Notes: generated by a model from the sequence alone, not told the origin. DNA of 64,000 nt from Streptomyces sp. NRRL B-24484 (GCF_000717715.1 NZ_JOAI01000007.1:1-64000), one strand, 5' to 3'; numbered from the stretch's first letter, positions 47,089 to 55,285 are shown. Numbers and translations are program-made.

Positions 47089-48711
47089 TCAGCCCGCCGG
47101 CAGCCGGACGGGTGCCGAGGTCGGGCCCTCGCGTCCCGCCCGGTCGGTGCAGCTGACGGCGTACCAGGGGCCGGTGGCGGCGGACGGCGGCCGGTACCTG
47201 CGGACGGTGAGCGCGGGCAGCAGCGCCACCAGCCGGGCGGGGTCGGCCGGCGGACGCGGACCCGGGTCCTCGGCGTACCCGTAGACGGCGAACCGGAAGG
47301 CGTGCGGGCGGCCCGAGCGCGGCGGCGGGGTGATCTGCAGGTCCCGCCGGTCCGGGGAGGGGTGCAGGGCCGGTGCCGCGGGCGGCGCGGTGCCGGCGAG
47401 CCGCGGCAGCAGGGGCACCAGGGCGGGGCGCGACCAGTGGTCGGCGGCGAGCCTGCGGATCGCGCCGATCCGGTCGGTGCGGGCGGACCGGGCGCTGAAG
47501 AAGACGTCCCCGCCGATCGAGCCGACGGCCTCGTTGAGCGCGAGGTGGCGGGAGAGCTCCGCCGGGTCCTGCCAGGGCGCGGGCCGCCCCGGGGCACCGG
47601 GCCGGGAGGCGGACTGGCCGATCCACACCTGGGTGTCGGTGCCCGCCGCCTGTGCGGCCCACCAGCGTGCCAGGACGGCGTAGTCGGCGATCTCGAAGCC
47701 GATGTGCCAGTACAGCTGCGGGGCGATGTAGTCGACCCAGCCCTTGCGCACCCAGCCGCGGGAGTCGCAGAACTGCGCGTCGTAGGACTGCAGGGCGGTG
47801 GTCGCGGACCCGGCCGGGTCGGTGGACCGGTTGCGCCAGACGCCGAACGGACTGATCCCGTACACGGCGTCCGGCCGGGCCGCCCGCACCCGGTCGCGCA
47901 GCTGCCGGACGGTCAGGTCGATGTTGTCGCGGCGCCAGGCGGCCCGGTCGGTGAAGCCGCGGGCCTCGGCGGCGAAGCTCCGGTCGTCGGGGAAGCCGCG
48001 GCCGTCGGGCGCCGGGTAGGGGTAGAAGTAGTCGTCGATGTGCACGCCGTCCACCTCGTACCGGGTGACGGCGTCCATCACGGCGTCCAGGACGAACGCC
48101 CGCACCTCGGCGAGACCGGGGTCGTAGTACAGCTCGCCGTCGTAGGCGAGGGCCCAGTGCGGATTGCGGCGGGCCGGGTGGTCGGCGACCAGCCGGCCGG
48201 GATCGGCGTGGATCGCGACCCGGAACGGGTTGAACCAGGCGTGGAAGGCGAGGCCGCGCTCGTGCGCCGCACGGACCGCGAAGGCCAGCGGGTCCCATCC
48301 CGGGTCCTGGCCCTGGACACCCGTCAACCACTGCGACCAGGGCTCCAACCGGGACGGCCAGAGGGCGTCGGCGGTCGGACGGACCTGGACGAACACCGCG
48401 TTGAACCCGGTCGCCACCGCCGAGTCGAGCAGCGCCTCGAAGTCCGCCCGTATCTGCTCGGCTCCGAGCCGCCGCCGGTCCGGCCAGTCGGTGTGGTTCA
48501 GGCAGGCGATCCACAGGCCGCGCATCTGCCGCTTCACCGGGTGCGGCGCGACCGCCGGCGCCGGCAGCGTCCCGGGCGGATCCTCCTCCGGGCGCCCCGG
48601 CACCGGCCCCGGTGCCGGGGGAGCGGCGGCACCCGTGCAGACCGCCGCTGCCAGCGCGGCCAGCGCGGCCAGGACCTCCCGGCGCCCGGGCCGCCGATGG
48701 GCCGCCGTCAT
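47089..48711 (-). CDS. secreted GH10-like glycoside hydrolase (GHL10 family, PF02638 type)
   Basis: A 540-residue exported hydrolase. A twin-arginine-like or Sec signal (RRPGRREVLAALAALAAAVC) with AVCTGAA could be a lipobox. The catalytic domain starts KRQMRGLWIACLNHTDWPD and includes GFNAVFVQVRPTADALWPS, FHAWFNPFRVA, VDGVHIDDYFYPYPAPDGRG (catalytic acid region) and VDYIAPQLYWHIGFEIADYA. A C-terminal beta domain ends in SCTDRAGREGPTSAPVRLP. YngK-like members cleave peptidoglycan-like or other beta-glycans; substrate unproven. ATG 48711. Confidence 0.9.
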   Translation of the reverse strand: MTAAHRRPGRREVLAALAALAAAVCTGAAAPPAPGPVPGRPEEDPPGTLPAPAVAPHPVKRQMRGLWIACLNHTDWPDRRRLGAEQIRADFEALLDSAVATGFNAVFVQVRPTADALWPSRLEPWSQWLTGVQGQDPGWDPLAFAVRAAHERGLAFHAWFNPFRVAIHADPGRLVADHPARRNPHWALAYDGELYYDPGLAEVRAFVLDAVMDAVTRYEVDGVHIDDYFYPYPAPDGRGFPDDRSFAAEARGFTDRAAWRRDNIDLTVRQLRDRVRAARPDAVYGISPFGVWRNRSTDPAGSATTALQSYDAQFCDSRGWVRKGWVDYIAPQLYWHIGFEIADYAVLARWWAAQAAGTDTQVWIGQSASRPGAPGRPAPWQDPAELSRHLALNEAVGSIGGDVFFSARSARTDRIGAIRRLAADHWSRPALVPLLPRLAGTAPPAAPALHPSPDRRDLQITPPPRSGRPHAFRFAVYGYAEDPGPRPPADPARLVALLPALTVRRYRPPSAATGPWYAVSCTDRAGREGPTSAPVRLPAG

Positions 48712-48923
48712 CCGGTGCCGCCCGGCGGCAGGGACGGGCCCGCCGGTGTCCTCGCAGCGGCGGCCGGGGCGCAGCGGATGCGGTGCAAGGGGGCTCCTCC
48801 TCGGTCGGGACGACCGTCCCCCGGGCGGAGCCGCCGCGCCGGGTGACCGTCCCGCCGCGTCCCCCGAACGGGAGTCCGGATGCGGCCGAATGCCGGGCAG
48901 CGGGCCGCCGCCGTGCCCCGGTG

Positions 48924-49110
48924 TCAGCGGGTCGGGACCGGACCCGTCGACCCCCTGACGATCAGTTCGGTGGCCGGTTCGACGTGCAGCGCTTCGACGG
49001 TGTGGCCCTCCATCAGCCGCATCAGGAGACCGACGGCCAGTCCGCCGAGCTCCTCCAGCGGCTGGCGGACGGTGGTGAGCATCGGCGCCGTGCTCAGGGT
49101 CAGGTACAGG
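48924..49110 (-). pseudogene. LacI-family regulator, C-terminal remnant
   Basis: The minus strand ending at 48924 encodes PMLTTVRQPLEELGGLAVGL, then LMRLMEGHTVEALHVEPATE and ends LIVRGSTGPVPTR: the characteristic end of a LacI/GalR regulator. The HTH and periplasmic-binding-like core are absent; beyond about 49110 the frame is antisense to a different remnant. The gene has been cut through near its last 60 codons. Confidence 0.78.
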
Positions 49111-49114
49111 TCCG

Positions 49115-49383
49115 GCCGGTACCTGCAGCTGGACCTCGGCCAGCCGACCCGCTTCGACCGGGTCGCCGTCGACAGCGGCGACAAGCCGGGTGACTGCGCC
49201 CGGGCCTGGGAGCTGTCGGTCAGCGAGGACGGCACGACCTGGCACCGGGTCGGCTCCGGCACCGGGACGGGCCAGCTCACCACGGTCGACGTCCGCGGGA
49301 CCCGCGCCCGCTACCTGCGGGTGACCGGTACGGGCAGCGCCCCCAGCTGGTGGAGCGTGGCGGACGTCCGCCTCTACCGCTGA
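49115..49383 (+). pseudogene. F5/8 type C (CBM32-like) domain, C-terminal remnant of a glycosidase
   Basis: The plus strand encodes GRYLQLDLGQPTRFDRVAVD, then WELSVSEDGTTWHRVGSGTG and ends LRVTGTGSAPSWWSVADVRL before stop 49381-49383. This is the second half of a galactose-binding-like F5/8 C domain, which usually ends a large secreted glycosidase. No start signal or catalytic domain remains. It abuts the LacI remnant head-on, so a deletion probably removed the region between a LacI gene and its glycosidase target. Confidence 0.75.
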
Positions 49384-49414
49384 CGGCCCTGCCCGAACCC
49401 CGGGGCGGAACAGC

Positions 49415-49451
49415 GGTGCGGCGGCACGGTCCTGGACCGTGCCGCCGCACC
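49415..49451 (-). terminator. strong intrinsic terminator after M4 protease
   Basis: GGTGCGGCGGCACGGTCC (49415-49432) pairs perfectly with GGACCGTGCCGCCGCACC (49434-49451): an 18-bp stem separated by a single base. It begins 14 bases beyond the protease stop on the minus strand. Confidence 0.82.
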
Positions 49452-49464
49452 GGAGCCGCCGGGG

Positions 49465-51060
49465 TCAGGCGACGCTTACCGCGCTCCAGGCCGCCGCGAC
49501 CGCGTTGTACTCGGTGCTGCCGGCGCCGTACAGGTCCTTGGCCGCGTTCAGGGACGCGGTGCGCGCGCCCTTGTAGTCGGTGGTGGACGTCATGTAGACG
49601 GTCAGCGCCCGGTACCAGATCCTGGCGACCTTCTGGTTGCCGATGCCGGTGACCGTGGAGCCGTTGCAGGTGGGGCTGTTGTAGGTGATGCCGTTGATCG
49701 TCCGGCTGCCGCTGCCCTCACTGGCGAGGAAGAACCAGTGGTTGCCCACGCCCGAGGAGTTGTGCACGTCCAGCTGGCCGACCTTCTTGCTCCAGCAGTC
49801 GGCCGAACGGCCGTCCAGCGAGGGCTTGTCGAAGCGGCGCAGCCACGGCGGGGTCGACTGGTCGCTGAACAGGTAGTCGGGGGTGTCGATGCTGTTGTTG
49901 GCGTACCACTCGACCATGGTGCCGAAGATGTCGCTGGTCGACTCGTTGAGGCCGCCGGACTCGCCGCTGTAGCGGAGGTTGGCGGTCGCGCTGGTGACGC
50001 CGTGGGTCATCTCGTGGCCCATGGTGTCGAGGTCGACCTGCTCCGGGTCGGTGGTGCCGTCGCCGTCGCCGGTCATCATGCAGAAGCAGCTGTCGGACCA
50101 CTGGGCGTTGTCCCACTTGGTGCCGACGTGCACGAAGACGGTGGCGCCCTTGCCGTCGTTCTTGATGCCGTTCCGGCCGAAGGTGTTCTTGTAGTAGTCG
50201 TACGTCCAGGCGGTGTTGGCGTGGGCGTCGACGGCGGCGGTGGCGCGGTCGGTGGAGAACTTCCGGCCGTCGCCCCAGATGTCGTCGGCGTCGGTGTAGA
50301 GCGTGCCGGAGCCGGCGTTCAGGCTGCTCGCCGAGACGTTGCGGGCGTCCTTGGTGACGGTACCGCGGGTCGGGTCGACCAGCGCGTACAGGCCGTTGGA
50401 CTGCAGCGTGGTGTCGACGGTGACGGTGCCGGTGTACTCCGAGCGGCCGGTGCCGGAGGCCTCGTGCTCGGCGTCGAACTGCTCGATCTCGGCACCGGTG
50501 GTGGCGTCGGTGACGACGACCCGGCCGGAGGGCTGGCCCTGCTTGCCGAGGCCGCTCACCGTGGTCTGCCAGGCGAGCCGGGCGGTGCCGTCGGCGGCCC
50601 AGACGACCAGCTGGGGCTGGGAGGTGGCGGACGAGATGCCGGGTGCGGCGGCCAGCGCCTTCGCGGCGATCGCCTGCGCGGGGACGCTCGGGACGGTGCT
50701 CCGGACGGCGGGGCTGTGGCCCTTGGCGCGGGTCGAGTCCTTGAGCCGTCCGCGGGCGTCCTGGTGCACCACCAGGTCGCCGCCGATCACCGGCAGGCCC
50801 TGGTAGGTGCGGTCGAAGCGGACGTGCTGGGTGCCGTCGGGGTCGATCACGACGTCCTTGACCAGGAGGTCCTGGCCGGCGCCGAAGCCGAACTGTCCGG
50901 CGTTGCGGGCGACGTTGGCCCTGGCCGCGGCGATCGCGCTGCCGTGGCCGGGGACGGCGGATGCGGTGGAGACCTGGACGCCTGCGGCGACGAGTGCGGC
51001 GGTTGCCGCCAGGGCGCCGGCCGTGAGGGTACGCCGGCGTGAAGAGGAGGTGGGGCCCAC
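49465..51060 (-). CDS. secreted M4-family zinc metalloprotease (thermolysin-like)
   Basis: A 531-residue preproenzyme. Signal peptide (RRRTLTAGALAATAALVAAG) to about residue 35; FTP/PepSY-type propeptide (VKDVVIDPDGTQHVRFDRTY) to about 200; then the catalytic domain with HEMTH in LDTMGHEMTHGVTSATANLR, the third ligand Glu in GLNESTSDIFGTMVEW, and the C-terminal domain His in GVGNHWFFLASEGSG. All zinc ligands and the catalytic Glu are present. GTG 51060 has GGAG eight bases upstream. Probably extracellular nutrition. Confidence 0.95.
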   Translation of the reverse strand: MGPTSSSRRRTLTAGALAATAALVAAGVQVSTASAVPGHGSAIAAARANVARNAGQFGFGAGQDLLVKDVVIDPDGTQHVRFDRTYQGLPVIGGDLVVHQDARGRLKDSTRAKGHSPAVRSTVPSVPAQAIAAKALAAAPGISSATSQPQLVVWAADGTARLAWQTTVSGLGKQGQPSGRVVVTDATTGAEIEQFDAEHEASGTGRSEYTGTVTVDTTLQSNGLYALVDPTRGTVTKDARNVSASSLNAGSGTLYTDADDIWGDGRKFSTDRATAAVDAHANTAWTYDYYKNTFGRNGIKNDGKGATVFVHVGTKWDNAQWSDSCFCMMTGDGDGTTDPEQVDLDTMGHEMTHGVTSATANLRYSGESGGLNESTSDIFGTMVEWYANNSIDTPDYLFSDQSTPPWLRRFDKPSLDGRSADCWSKKVGQLDVHNSSGVGNHWFFLASEGSGSRTINGITYNSPTCNGSTVTGIGNQKVARIWYRALTVYMTSTTDYKGARTASLNAAKDLYGAGSTEYNAVAAAWSAVSVA

Positions 51061-51222
51061 TCTGTACTCCAGTCGGTAGCTGTGGGGGTGCCGACTGAGA
51101 GCGTGGCCGTGAACAGACAAACACTTCTACGAAACAGTATGGAATTTGACCATTCCGTAGCCGAAGATGTGATGAATTCCGATCGAATCCGATCGAAATG
51201 AACAGGTGTCAGGGCATGCAGA

Positions 51223-51252
51223 AGGGGCGCGTGGGATGTCCCACGCGCCCCT
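51223..51252. terminator. 14-bp perfect hairpin upstream of M4 gene/after OYE gene
   Basis: AGGGGCGCGTGGGA (51223-51236) pairs with TCCCACGCGCCCCT (51239-51252). It lies 14 bases after the stop of the Old Yellow Enzyme on the minus strand and would isolate it from the M4 gene promoter. Nearby the 10-mer TCCGATCGAA is repeated directly (about 51179-51198). Confidence 0.75.
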
Positions 51253-51265
51253 GGTCCGTTCGTGC

Positions 51266-52393
51266 CTAGCTGAGCGTCCGCAGCGCCGAGGCGTCGAAGG
51301 CCTTCAGCTCGTCGTGGCGGCCCTGAAGGACCTTCAGGGCCCAGTCCGGGTCCTGGAGGAGGGCGCGGCCGACGGCGACCATGTCGAACTCGTCGCGCTC
51401 CAGGCGGTCCAGCAGGTCGTCGATGCCCTGCACGGGGGAGCCCTCGCCGGCGAAGCCGCGGATGAAGTCGCCGTCCAGGCCGACCGAGCCGACCGTGATG
51501 GTGGGCCGGCCGGTGAGCTTCTTCGTCCAGCCCGCCAGGTTGAGGTCGGAGCCGTCGAACTCGGGCAGCCAGTAGCGGCGGGTGGAGGCGTGGAAGGCGT
51601 CGACGCCGGCGGCGGCCAGCGGCGCCAGGATCGCCTCCAGCTCGGCCGGGCTCTCCGCGAGCCGGGCGCTGTACGCCTCCTGCTTCCACTGCGAGTAGCG
51701 GAAGATCACCGGGAACTCCGCGGAGACGCGCTCGCGCACCGCCGCCACGATCTCGGCCGCGAACTTCGTGCGGGCCACCGGGTCGCCGCCGTAGGCGTCG
51801 GTGCGCCGGTTGGTCCCCGCCCACAGGAACTGGTCGAGCAGGTAGCCGTGGGCGCCGTGCAGCTCGACGCCGTCGAAGCCGATCCGCTCGGCCGCCGCGG
51901 CGGCGTCGGCGAAGGCGCCGATCACGTCGTCCAGGTCGGCGCGGGTCATCGCCCGGCCGGTGCCCTCGGTGCCGTCGATGCGCAGGCCCGACGGACCGAC
52001 GGCGGGGGCGTCGGCGTACGGCGGCTCGCCCTGCTTGCGGACCATGCCGATGTGCCACAGCTGCGGCACGATCGTGCCGCCCTCGGCGTGCACCGCCGCG
52101 GCGACCTCCGCCCAGCCGGCGAGCTGCTCCTCGCCGTGGAAGCGCGGCACGCGGTCGCTCTGCCCGGCCGAGTCGTGGCCGACGTACGTCCCCTCGGTGA
52201 CGATCAGGCCGACGCCGGCGGCGGCCCGGCGGGAGTAGTACGACCGGACGTCCTCACCGGGCACGCCGCCCGGGGAGAACATCCGGGTCATGGGGGCCAT
52301 GGCGATGCGGTTCGGGACGGTCAGCCCGTTCAGCGTGACGGGGCGGGACAGCAGGTCGGCCGCGCGGTTGGCGGTCGATGCGGTGGCGGTCAT
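51266..52393 (-). CDS. Old Yellow Enzyme-family NADH:flavin oxidoreductase
   Basis: A 375-residue FMN ene-reductase. The start LSRPVTLNGLTVPNRIAMAP, active-site PQLWHIGMV (one His of the HH/HN pair), the substrate loop FDGVELHGAHGYLLDQFLWA and FMN-binding ITVGSVGLDGDFI and FDMVAVGRALLQDPDWALKV are all present. OYE proteins reduce activated C=C bonds, often under oxidative or electrophile stress. GAGGAA precedes ATG 52393. A 14-bp near-palindrome (52430-52443) lies upstream. Confidence 0.94.
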   Translation of the reverse strand: MTATASTANRAADLLSRPVTLNGLTVPNRIAMAPMTRMFSPGGVPGEDVRSYYSRRAAAGVGLIVTEGTYVGHDSAGQSDRVPRFHGEEQLAGWAEVAAAVHAEGGTIVPQLWHIGMVRKQGEPPYADAPAVGPSGLRIDGTEGTGRAMTRADLDDVIGAFADAAAAAERIGFDGVELHGAHGYLLDQFLWAGTNRRTDAYGGDPVARTKFAAEIVAAVRERVSAEFPVIFRYSQWKQEAYSARLAESPAELEAILAPLAAAGVDAFHASTRRYWLPEFDGSDLNLAGWTKKLTGRPTITVGSVGLDGDFIRGFAGEGSPVQGIDDLLDRLERDEFDMVAVGRALLQDPDWALKVLQGRHDELKAFDASALRTLS

Positions 52394-52429
52394 GGGTGTG
52401 TTCCTCGCAGGCACCGGACGACGACGTAT

Positions 52430-52443
52430 GTACGTGCATGTAC
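52430..52443. promoter_or_regulatory. near-palindrome upstream of OYE gene
   Basis: GTACGTGCATGTAC matches its reverse complement at 12 of 14 positions and lies 37 bp upstream of the start. It is a candidate repressor site; no regulator gene for it is adjacent. Confidence 0.45.
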
Positions 52444-52510
52444 TGGTGTCTGCCAACGGCGCCCGACGCGGCCGCATTCCGCCGACCCGCCGGCGGTCGG
52501 GTGATCCCGG

Positions 52511-54262
52511 TCACAGCCCGGCCGGCCGTGCCCGGGGCCGCCCGGTCCTCAGGCCGCGCAGCGTCCGCGCGGCAGTTCGACGACCTCGGCGCCGGTGCTG
52601 TGCAGGAACCCGGTCACCGACCTCGCGGTGGGCCCGTCCAGGGAGAACGCCCACGGGCCGGGGACGAGCACCGTGTCCACGTCGCCGGCCGCGGCCAGGG
52701 CGAGCAGGCTGCGCAGCCCGGCCCTTTCGAGGCAGGACGATCCGACCGTGTCGATCAGGACGCGCGGCCGGGCCAGTCCGAGCGTGCCCGCATGGTCCTG
52801 GAGGGCGTGCAGCTGGGTGAGCATCTCCCAGCGGTCGTACGGATAGCAGCGCAGGTAGATCGCCGCGCGGGTGCGGGCGGGGCTGAGGGTCATCGTCGTC
52901 CCTTCGGCAATGGGCTGCCCGCCCTCCCGCGCTGCGCGGTGCGCCCCGGGGAGTCCGGGGCCGCTGCGCGTCGGTGTGGGGCGGGGGCGGCCGTGTACTG
53001 CCGAAGGGGGCGCGGGGGTGGTGCGCGTCGCCCCGCGGGAGGTGGGTCACCGCGGCCGAGACATCCAGAGTGACCCACTGTGTCCTTATTTGTCTAGACC
53101 TACTCGGCGGTGTTACCGGGGCGTCGGCACGTCCGAGGGTGCCGGACCCGTCCCGACCTGCGCACGGGCCGGGCGCGGTCGGCCTGCGGACGGGTCGGAC
53201 GGTACTACGCGGCGTGCCGGCGGGGTGCGGGGTGGAGCCTTCGGGGGCGCCGGATGCGGGGCCGGTCCGGAGGCGTCCTCGGGCGGCGGCGGTCCCCGGG
53301 CGCCGGGTGAGCCGGGGGCGCAGCGCGAGCAGGAGTGCGGCGAGGGCGGCCCAGAGGGCGAGCGTCACCACCGGGCCCGCGAGGTGGGCGCCGCCGAAGT
53401 AACTCAGGTCGCTGATCGCGCGGACGGCCGCACCCGGCGGCAGCAGTGCCGAGACGGCGCGCGCCGCGCCCGGCAGGAGGTCGGCGCCGATGGTGGCCCC
53501 GCTGGTGGCGTTGCCGACGGTGAGCAGCACCAGGGTCGCCACCGGCAGGCCGACCGGGCCGAGGTAGGTGCCGAGCAGCTTGGTGGTGAAGGCCGCCGCC
53601 GCGGCCAGCAGGGACAGCGTGAACACCAGGGGCAGGACGGGGGCGGGCACCGCCCCGAGGACCGGTCCGGCGATCACCGCGCCGACCGCGCCGATCGCCG
53701 CCGAGGTGCCGAGCAGCAGCCAGAACCGGTGGCGCAGACGGAGCAGTCCGGCCAGGCCGAGTGCGTTCGAGCCCAGGACGAATCCGGCCAGGGTCACGCC
53801 GAAGGCCATGTAGAAGCCGGCGGTGCCGCGGGCGTCGAAGTAGGCGAGCGGCACCACGTCCACCGTGTCGACCCGGTCGCCCGCGCCCCGGGCGTAGGCG
53901 TCGACCAGCCGCGTCACCGCGGTCGTGGTGGACGTCCCGGCCGCTCCCGCGGTCTGCAGGGCGAGCCGGTCGGGCCCGTCGGCGGAGAGCGCGGCCACCA
54001 CGTCGCCGTGCTCCACCGCACTGCGTCCGGCCGCGGCGTCCGGGACGGCGTGCACCTCGACGCTGTCGCCGAGCGCCCGGCCCACCCGGTCCGGCAGGGC
54101 GGATCCGGTGACGGCGATCGGCACCCGGTGGGGCTGCGGATCGCGCTGCAGGCCCACGTAGGAGGTGATGAAGGCCGCGGCGACGACCAGGGCGATCACC
54201 ACCGGCTGGAGCCAGGCCCGCAGCGGCGCGCGGCGGGGTGCGGGGGTGGGGGCGGTGTCCAT
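52511..54262 (-). CDS. YhgE/DUF3533-like or ABC-2-type membrane protein with odd C-terminal extension
   Basis: An integral membrane protein. TM1 (VVIALVVAAAFITSYVGL) precedes a large extracytoplasmic domain with VPIAVTGSALPDRVGRALGD, then about five TM helices (GFYMAFGVTLAGFVLGSNAL, TSAAIGAVGAVIAGPVLGAV, LGPVGLPVATLVLLTVGNAT) ending ALWAALAALLLALRPRL near base 53290. The frame then stays open another 255 codons to 52511 with Arg/Pro/Gly-rich text that overlaps a different gene, so the natural stop is probably lost; a neighbouring frame would stop at 53113. ATG 54262 follows GAAGG. Divergent MarR control suggests a drug or lipid exporter. Confidence 0.75.
   Translation of the reverse strand: MDTAPTPAPRRAPLRAWLQPVVIALVVAAAFITSYVGLQRDPQPHRVPIAVTGSALPDRVGRALGDSVEVHAVPDAAAGRSAVEHGDVVAALSADGPDRLALQTAGAAGTSTTTAVTRLVDAYARGAGDRVDTVDVVPLAYFDARGTAGFYMAFGVTLAGFVLGSNALGLAGLLRLRHRFWLLLGTSAAIGAVGAVIAGPVLGAVPAPVLPLVFTLSLLAAAAAFTTKLLGTYLGPVGLPVATLVLLTVGNATSGATIGADLLPGAARAVSALLPPGAAVRAISDLSYFGGAHLAGPVVTLALWAALAALLLALRPRLTRRPGTAAARGRLRTGPASGAPEGSTPHPAGTPRSTVRPVRRPTAPGPCAGRDGSGTLGRADAPVTPPSRSRQIRTQWVTLDVSAAVTHLPRGDAHHPRAPFGSTRPPPPHTDAQRPRTPRGAPRSAGGRAAHCRRDDDDPQPRPHPRGDLPALLSVRPLGDAHPAARPPGPCGHARTGPAARPDRHGRIVLPRKGRAAQPARPGRGRRRGHGARPRPVGVLPGRAHREVGDRVPAQHRRRGRRTAARTLRGLRTGRPRARPAGL
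52549..52893 (-). CDS. degenerate serine-recombinase-like domain protein (114 aa)
   Basis: A single-domain protein resembling the resolvase N-terminal fold: RAAIYLRCYPYDRWEMLTQL where recombinases have YxRVS, then GLARPRVLIDTVGSS and AAAGDVDTVLVPGPWAFSLD with the closing STGAEVVELPRGRCAA. The catalytic Ser and the Arg trio are missing and there is no DNA-binding region, so recombination is unlikely. Such proteins recur in Streptomyces, probably as domesticated folds. GGCTGA-rich upstream, start ATG 52893. It lies within the 3' extension of the transporter frame. Confidence 0.7.
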   Translation of the reverse strand: MTLSPARTRAAIYLRCYPYDRWEMLTQLHALQDHAGTLGLARPRVLIDTVGSSCLERAGLRSLLALAAAGDVDTVLVPGPWAFSLDGPTARSVTGFLHSTGAEVVELPRGRCAA

Positions 54263-54323
54263 GGCGAGACCTTCGGGTGGGGCGTCGGTGCTCCGCGTCT
54301 CGGCGGAGCCCCGCTGGTATTTA

Positions 54324-54390
54324 CGAGCATATGCTCCTATTGGGGGAGCGGCAAGGCGGTCCTCGCCTGTGCGAGCACATGCTCCTATCC
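54324..54390. promoter_or_regulatory. tandem MarR operators and -10 box
   Basis: CGAGCATATGCTCCTAT (54324-54340) and CGAGCACATGCTCCTAT (54372-54388) are 17-bp direct repeats with one mismatch, 48 bp apart, each containing the palindrome GAGCAYATGCTC. The second ends in TATCCT (54385-54390), a plausible plus-strand -10 for the MarR gene. Confidence 0.75.
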
Positions 54391-54414
54391 TGGAGGGGAG
54401 CCCTGGAGGAGACC

Positions 54415-54867
54415 ATGACACCTGCGCCGGCGAACCCCGCCCCCGCGTGCAACAACCTCGCCCTCCGCAAGGCCGCGCGGTACCTCGGGGCCACCTACGA
54501 CAAGGCCCTCGCCGCGGCCGGACTCCGGGCCACGCAGTTCAGCATCCTGCAGGTGCTCGACGCGCACGGCGAGACCACGATCACCAGCCTCGCCGAGACG
54601 ATCGCCATGGACCGCACCACCCTGGCCTCGAACCTCAAGCCGCTGGCCCGCGAGGGCCTGGTGGCGGTCGAGCCCTCGCCGGCCGACCGCCGGGCGCGGA
54701 TCGCCGCGATCACGGACGACGGCCGGGCCCGGCTCGCCACCGCGGTGCCGCTCTGGCGGGAGGTCCAGTCGAAGTTCGAGGAGGCCTTCGGCGCCGGCGA
54801 GGCCGCCGCGCTGCGCACCTCGCTGGACGCCGTCCTCGGCACGGGCTTCGAGCCCTGGGCCGAGTAG
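54415..54867 (+). CDS. MarR-family regulator
   Basis: A 150-residue winged-helix regulator. The core reads RATQFSILQVLDAHGETTIT, then SLAETIAMDRTTLASNLKPL, the recognition helix, and the wing VAVEPSPADRRARIAAITDD. N- and C-terminal helices form the dimer. GAGGAGACC precedes ATG 54415. The duplicated operator between it and the divergent transporter indicates autoregulation and transporter repression, released by a ligand. Confidence 0.93.
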   Translation: MTPAPANPAPACNNLALRKAARYLGATYDKALAAAGLRATQFSILQVLDAHGETTITSLAETIAMDRTTLASNLKPLAREGLVAVEPSPADRRARIAAITDDGRARLATAVPLWREVQSKFEEAFGAGEAAALRTSLDAVLGTGFEPWAE

Positions 54868-54915
54868 CGGACGGCGTCCGCGCGGGTGCCCTCCGGCGCG
54901 GACGGCCGGCGGCCG

Positions 54916-55242
54916 TCAGGCGGACTCGGTGGGCAGGCCGGCCGCCACCCAGTCCTGGATGCCCTCGCGGTACTTGCGGACGTCGGTGTAGCCGAGTGCG
55001 GTGAGCCGGTCCGCGACCTGCCCGCTGTTCGGGCAGGCCTCGTTGGAGCAGTAGGTGACGACGGCGGCGTCGAGGTCGGGGAGCAGGCCCGGGGCGAGCG
55101 CGTCCACCTCGGCCCGCACCAGCGGGACGGCGCCGGGCAGGTGCTGCGCGGCGTAGTACTCGCCGCCGAGCGTGTCGAGGACGGTGACGGTGCCGGCCTC
55201 GATCGCGGCCGCCAGGTCGTCCCGGGTGATGAGTTCGGTCAT
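54916..55242 (-). CDS. rhodanese-like single-domain protein
   Basis: A 108-residue rhodanese. It has the typical opening LITRDDLAAAIEAGTVTVLD, PGAVPLVRAEVDALAPGLLP and the sulfur-accepting Cys in VTYCSNEACPNSGQVADRLT, a six-residue active-site loop, and closes GYTDVRKYREGIQDWVAAGL. It transfers sulfane sulfur. Divergent TetR gene 43 bp away; the shared palindrome lies between them, so the gene is probably TetR-regulated. Confidence 0.9.
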   Translation of the reverse strand: MTELITRDDLAAAIEAGTVTVLDTLGGEYYAAQHLPGAVPLVRAEVDALAPGLLPDLDAAVVTYCSNEACPNSGQVADRLTALGYTDVRKYREGIQDWVAAGLPTESA

Positions 55243-55268
55243 GTCGTACCTCCACGGGGAGTCGGATG

Positions 55269-55282
55269 CGGACTATAGTCCG
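55269..55282. promoter_or_regulatory. perfect 14-bp palindrome over -10 box
   Basis: CGGACTATAGTCCG (55269-55282) is perfectly palindromic. Its centre TATAGT (55274-55279) is a good -10 box six bases before ATG 55286 of the TetR gene, so binding would block initiation. It also lies 27 bp upstream of the rhodanese start. Confidence 0.75.
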
Positions 55283-55285
55283 GTT

